Origin: Streptomyces rapamycinicus NRRL 5491
Lineage (GTDB): Bacteria; Actinomycetota; Actinomycetes; Streptomycetales; Streptomycetaceae
Assembly (NCBI RefSeq): GCF_024298965.1
Contig: NZ_CP085193.1
Span: 9,052,001 to 9,116,000, forward strand
Length of the DNA stretch: 64,000 bases
Direction of reading: 5' to 3'
Under the pieces are notes generated by a model. It saw only the letters and a program-made list of their open reading frames with translations, was not told the DNA's origin and searched no databases. Below are positions 62,901 through 64,000 of the stretch, piece after piece; positions within the stretch are counted from its first letter, which is position 1, and every line of letters starts with the position of its first letter. Made by a program: the position numbers and the translations under genes.

Positions 62901-64000
62901 GCAGGCACCGGGTCATGGCGCCCGATGGGCGGTGCAAGGCGTTCGCCGAGTCGGCGGACGGCATGGGCATCGCCGAAGGCGCCGGTCTCCTGGTGCTGGA
63001 GAAGCTCTCCGACGCGGTCCGCCACGGCCACCAAGTGCTGGCGGTGGTCCGCGGGTCGGCGGTGAACTCCGACGGCGCCTCCAACGGGCTGACCGCGCCG
63101 AGCGGACCGGCGCAGCAGCGGGTCATCCGCCAGGCCCTCGCCAACAGCGGCCTTTCGGCGTCCGACGTCGACGTGGTCGAGGCACACGGAACCGGCACCG
63201 CACTGGGCGATCCGATCGAAGCGCACGCGCTGCTGGCCACCTACGGCCAGGACCGGGACGGCAACCCGCCGCTGCTGGTCGGCTCGGTCAAGTCCAACAT
63301 CGGACACACCCAGGTGGCCGCCGGTGTCGCGGGTGTCATCAAGATGGTGCTGGCCATGCGGCGCGGCGTCCTGCCGAAGACGCTGCACGCCGCCGAGCCG
63401 TCCTCCCGTATCGCCTGGGACTCGGGCGCGGTCGAGCTGCTGACCGAGGCGGCGCCGTGGCCCGACCTCGGCCGTCCGCGGCGGGCCGCGGTCTCCGCGT
63501 TCGGCATGAGCGGGACCAACGCCCACGCCGTACTGGAGCAGGCCCCGGCGCCCACCGGCCCGGTCCCGGATCCGGTGTGGGACGGGCCGGTGGCATGGCC
63601 GCTGGCGGGCAAGTCGGCCGGAGCGCTGCGCGCCCAGGCCGCGAAGCTGCTCGCACATCTGGACACCCACCCGGGGACGCACCCGGTGGACATCGGGCAT
63701 TCCCTGGCCACCACCCGCGCCGCGTTCGAGCACCGGGCGGTGCTGGTCGGCCAGGACCTCGCGGCGCTGCGCGGAAGCCTGGCGGCCCTGGCCGAGGGCA
63801 CCTCGGATCCCGCGGCGGTGCGCGGCACGGCGCCCGAGCGCGGCCCGATGGTCTTCGTCTTCCCCGGACAGGACGCGGCGTGGGCCGGGATGGCGGCCGA
63901 ACTGCTCGATGTCTCCCCCGTCTTCGCCGCGCGCGTCGCCGACTGCGAGGCGGCCCTGGCCCCGTACCTCGACTGGTCGCCCACCGATGTGATCCGCGGT
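53960..64000 (+). CDS. Modular type I polyketide synthase, loading module plus 1+ modules (3' end outside window)
   Basis: An open frame of 3347 codons runs to the window edge. Domain order is KSQ - AT - ACP - KS - AT - DH - KR - ACP - KS - AT(start). The first KS carries Gln181 in DTGQSSS in place of Cys, so it decarboxylates the loaded unit. The loading AT has the YASH motif of methylmalonyl-CoA-specific domains, which predicts a propionyl starter. Module 1 has active Cys1209, a HAFH (malonyl-type) AT, a DH with a changed Asp, a B-type KR and ACP Ser2704. GTG 53960 follows GGGGAG and starts [14 protein letters not shown] directly before the KSQ, so no docking domain precedes it. The upstream methoxymalonyl genes imply use of that extender elsewhere in the assembly line. 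Confidence 0.93.
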   Translation, partial: MSRPESVSAGRIQQRDTAIAVVGLSCRLPSAQDPARFWQLLTGGMSAVSQVPPGRWGDDEAADSGETGWGAFLDEVDRFDPEFFGISPREARAMDPQQRLALELGWEVLEDAGVLPAGVRGDDTGVFIGVTADDYGVLDRRRGPAAIAHHTLTGLNRSVIANRVSHFLGLRGPSLVVDTGQSSSLVAVHLACESLRRGESATALAGGVHLNLVRDSALAAARLGALSPDGRCFTFDERANGYVRGEGAGMVLLKPLARALADGDEITCVIEGSAVGNDGPGAGLTTPDPEGQGAVLAAACRRAGVDPAAVQYVELHGTGTRVGDPVEAEALGAVYGADRAADSPLLVGSAKTNVGHLEGAAGIVGLLKVVLSLRNGELPASLNFERPNSRIRFDEWHLDVVSATRPWPYRDGRALAGVSSFGMGGTNCHLVVSATEPPPEDRAAATDPGAGAGTGTGTGDGARVAGGAVPWPLSGRTRDALRAQAARLASQLAENERLHPVDVGFSLATTRTAFDHRAVVLAPDRPAALGALTALADGESAPGVVRGVADIEGRRVFVFPGQGSQWAGMGVRLMAESPVFAERLAECAAALAPHVDWSLPEVLRQAEGAPSLKRVDVVQPASWAVMVSLAAVWRAHGVVPDAVLGHSQGEIAAACVSGALSLEDAARVVALRSQAIARRLSGAGGMLSVALPRAEAEARLGRWDGRVSIAAVNGPGSVVVSGEPEALDELFGELAGADVRVRRIAVDYASHSAQVERVREELSAALEGIAPRRAEVPFFSTVTGEWLDTTGMDAGYWYRNLRQTVAFEPAVRALLGAGHRVFVEVSSHPVLTSAVQEAVDAADVRAIAVGTLRRELGGMDRFLSCLAEVYVRGVPVDWARPFAGADARRVALPTYGFQRERYWLPEPAGGAAAPDAAPAVPAAVPGHATEPDPEPEPERAESGAAWTRPDLGRLVRTETAVVLGFASAERVDPARSFKELGFDSAMTVELATRLKAATGLRVPNTVLFDHPTPDACADHLATELTGPLTGPLTGGAARAPRTVPADDPVVIVGMACRYPGGVNSPEGLWDLVSGEVDAVSDMPANRGWAPEMTAAGRPGGFLYDADRFDAALFGISPREAEAMDPQQRLALETSWEAVERAEIAPSALHGSRTGVFMGAMAQDYGPRLKDGSGAVEGYLLTGTSPSVLSGRIAYALGLRGPALTVDTACSSSLVAMHLAARALRDGECSLALAGGVTVMSEPGIFVEFARQGGLSPDGRCKAYAEAADGTGWSEGVGVLVLERLSDATRAGHRVLAVLRGSAVNSDGASNGLTAPSGTSQRQVIGQALAGAGLVPSDVDAVEGHGTGTRLGDPIEAQALLAAYGQGRDPDRPLLLGSLKSNIGHTQAAAGVAGVIKMVLAMRHGVLPRTLHVDAPSSQVDWAAGAVELLTGPTPWPPAERPRRAGVSSFGISGTNAHVIIEQPPGEEPDETTERPPGAPRSQAAPDVVPWPVSARSEAALEAQLDRLAAFVADTGAAAADIGYSLATTRSELEHRAVLLAATDRTPDGDARPVKVAGGMAGDPGPLALLFAGQGAQRLGMGCELHGRFPVFAAAWDEVCALLDGELERPLREAVSGDDAELLNRTEYAQPALFALEVALYRLVESWGTAPDLLIGHSVGEIAAAHVAGVLSLPDACTLVAARGRLMRALPEGGAMVALRATEDEVAELLTGSEDRVGLAAVNGPEAVVVSGEADAVWAIADRFAADGRKATRLRVGHAFHSPLMTPMLDGFRAVVEGLDFGEPRIPIVSTVTGERIDAERIRTPDYWVRHVRQTVRFADAVGAAARAGAHTFLELGPDATLSVLAQDALPDVARVEAVPLLGKDRGEESTALAAAARLYVRGVPVRWAGLFTGTGARRVALPPYAFQRERYWTPSVGATSAGAVPEGLGGVEHPLLGAVVELPETGGLLCTGLLSAAAQPWLADHVVAGQVTLPGAGFVELAVRAGDEAGCGLIEELTLAAPLVLPGRDDEGVRIQVALGGPGDGGRRTLGIYARPADPPDAPWTRHATGMLAPGRPGVGEGAGAGSAWPPADAVPVDLDDFSERRREAGLAHGPEFRAVRAVWRSGDEVLAEIALPEHIADEADAFRLHPALLEAALHIASSTGPDGGARASARSEVSTWSGVSLHAVGASVLRVRTRATGEDTVTLSAVDTAGHPVVSARTLTLRTPDVHTPAAMAARPLLRLDWLPAPVPEAGGHGPVSAGEAVLVPVTPPAGVAVPEAVRAVTASVLDTLRHHLNDDDTDAIGGSRPARVVFVTRGAVATTAGTAPDVVAAAVWGLVRSARQESPDRFVLLDLDPADTGDPLSAAAGTLRAALDRGEPELAVRAGELLMPRLTSVEAPDPAAPGIVWGGDGTVLVTGGLGGLGALVARHLVTAHGVRHLVLAGRRGADTDGADALMAELARQGARVTAAACDVSDRAAVAALLAAVPAEYPLTGVVHAAGVLDDGLIGALTPDRLDTVLRPKLDGAWHLHELTRDHGLTAFVMFSSVFGVLGNAGQAGYTAANAFLDALARRRTAAGLAALSIGWGLWPRSGGMSAGLSAAQLRRIAGAGLPTLTVEEGLACFDTAGAVGEASLVATRVDRAALRARDTVPAVLRGLVPTGAVRRAATGGALGPTAGLAAGRTRDTLLQLVREQVGSVLGLAGPAAAGGGRTFKDMGFDSLTAGQLRNSLRKRTGLSLPSTLVYDHPTPEALAGHLWTELGGEADERRGSAVPAASTAGGAGAGAADAEPIAIIGMSCRFPGGVRSPEQLWELLAEGTDAISPLPADRGWDAGAYHPDPERTGTTYSAAGGFVDGVAEFDAAFFGISPREAVSMDPQQRILLELTWEAFERAGIDPAALRSSLTGTFVSATAQSYGTGVSADSDGYQLTGTIPSVLSGRLAYLFDLHGPAVTVDTACSASLVALHMACQSLRSGESTLALAGGATVLTGPDLLVSLSRHRVMAPDGRCKAFAESADGMGIAEGAGLLVLEKLSDAVRHGHQVLAVVRGSAVNSDGASNGLTAPSGPAQQRVIRQALANSGLSASDVDVVEAHGTGTALGDPIEAHALLATYGQDRDGNPPLLVGSVKSNIGHTQVAAGVAGVIKMVLAMRRGVLPKTLHAAEPSSRIAWDSGAVELLTEAAPWPDLGRPRRAAVSAFGMSGTNAHAVLEQAPAPTGPVPDPVWDGPVAWPLAGKSAGALRAQAAKLLAHLDTHPGTHPVDIGHSLATTRAAFEHRAVLVGQDLAALRGSLAALAEGTSDPAAVRGTAPERGPMVFVFPGQDAAWAGMAAELLDVSPVFAARVADCEAALAPYLDWSPTDVIRG
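54005..56980 (+). other. PKS loading module: KSQ - AT (methylmalonyl) - ACP
   Basis: The KSQ spans about residues 16-430 (Gln181 replaces the Cys in DTGQSSS). The AT spans about residues 555-870 with nucleophile Ser647 (GHSQGE) and YASH at 748-751. The ACP has Ser984 (LGFDSAMT). A KSQ decarboxylates the loaded acid, so methylmalonyl gives a propionyl starter. KR, DH and ER are absent, as expected. Confidence 0.9.
57098..62160 (+). other. PKS module 1: KS - AT (malonyl) - DH - KR - ACP
   Basis: The KS has Cys1209 (DTACSSS). The AT has Ser1657 (GHSVGE) and HAFH at 1757-1760 (malonyl-type). The DH has His1965 in [13 protein letters not shown], but the expected Asp of HPALLD is Glu2135 ([10 protein letters not shown]). 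The KR has the NADPH motif TGGLGGLG (from about residue 2397), LDD at 2486-2488 (B-type, D-hydroxyl) and Tyr2543 (AGYTAAN). The ACP has Ser2704. No ER is present. The predicted unit is an acetate extension with a hydroxyl, or a trans double bond if the DH is active. Confidence 0.88.
62277..64000 (+). other. PKS module 2 (partial): KS and start of AT
   Basis: The KS has Cys2941 (DTACSAS) with HGTGT and the later His in place, so it should be active. The AT begins near 63848 with [14 protein letters not shown], in which the usual GQGxQW is altered. The window ends before the specificity motif, so the extender is unknown. Confidence 0.85.

Noticed and set aside
58208..63733. An 1841-codon open frame on the minus strand
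   Set aside because: It lies opposite the PKS modules, which have complete KS, AT, DH, KR and ACP motifs on the plus strand. The minus frame is open because of high GC third-position bias.

Overview
This is a high-GC actinomycete chromosome segment, almost certainly Streptomyces. The reasons are the strong third-position G/C bias, frequent GTG and TTG starts, streptogrisin-type proteases with a Streptomyces subtilisin inhibitor, a SepF-like protein, an XRE(DUF5753)/DUF397 pair, an IdeR/DmdR-type iron box, and the left edge of a giant modular type I polyketide synthase (PKS) locus. No rRNA, tRNA, CRISPR array or transposase was recognised. All functions are read from sequence motifs and family knowledge; no database was searched.

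Left part (1-17.8 kb). A truncated MFS exporter is followed by glutaryl-CoA dehydrogenase, a SepF-like protein and a DUF5685 protein with a very Cys-rich tail. Next is a gene-free patch holding several copies of a hairpin-bearing dispersed repeat. A likely transport and oxidation operon follows: an FAD/NAD(P)-binding protein, a polar-amino-acid-type ABC transporter (permease, ATPase, lipoprotein) and two decayed luciferase-like monooxygenase genes. Its intergenic gaps carry minisatellites. Streptogrisin B- and D-like proteases flank a slipin gene, and a subtilisin-inhibitor-like gene lies convergently downstream.

Centre (17.9-33.5 kb). A mutagenic repair operon holds dnaE2, preceded by a near-consensus SOS box, and a Y-family polymerase-like protein. 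It is followed by a secreted lipase, the divergent ohr/ohrR peroxide pair with its operator, a divergent LysR/NmrA-like pair, an MFS exporter, a metallo-hydrolase, a TetR regulator, a lytic polysaccharide monooxygenase with a sortase-type tail, and a fused carboxyltransferase.

Siderophore locus (33.5-39.9 kb). Four tightly packed genes encode an ATP-grasp ligase, two IucA/IucC synthetases and a PLP decarboxylase. They sit behind a 19-bp iron box and look like an NRPS-independent siderophore (NIS) pathway. The product is unassigned and no exporter or receptor is present.

Regulatory stretch (40-48 kb). This holds Uma2, TauE/SafE-like, VOC and WYL genes, an XRE/DUF397 system, and a two-component system. 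The two-component system is divergent from a small membrane protein across an array of four palindromes at an exact 27-bp spacing. A LacI-family regulator follows.

Right part (48.1-64 kb). This is the edge of a type I PKS cluster. A methoxymalonyl-ACP operon (FkbK-, FkbJ-, fused FkbI/FkbH- and FkbG-like) is followed by an oppositely oriented, unusual two-domain protein (carboxymuconolactone-decarboxylase-like plus degenerate nuclease-like). The PKS gene then runs off the window: a KSQ-AT(methylmalonyl)-ACP loading module, a KS-AT(malonyl)-DH-KR-ACP module, and a second KS plus the start of its AT. The predicted start of the chain is propionate, extended first by acetate, with methoxymalonyl expected at a module outside the window.
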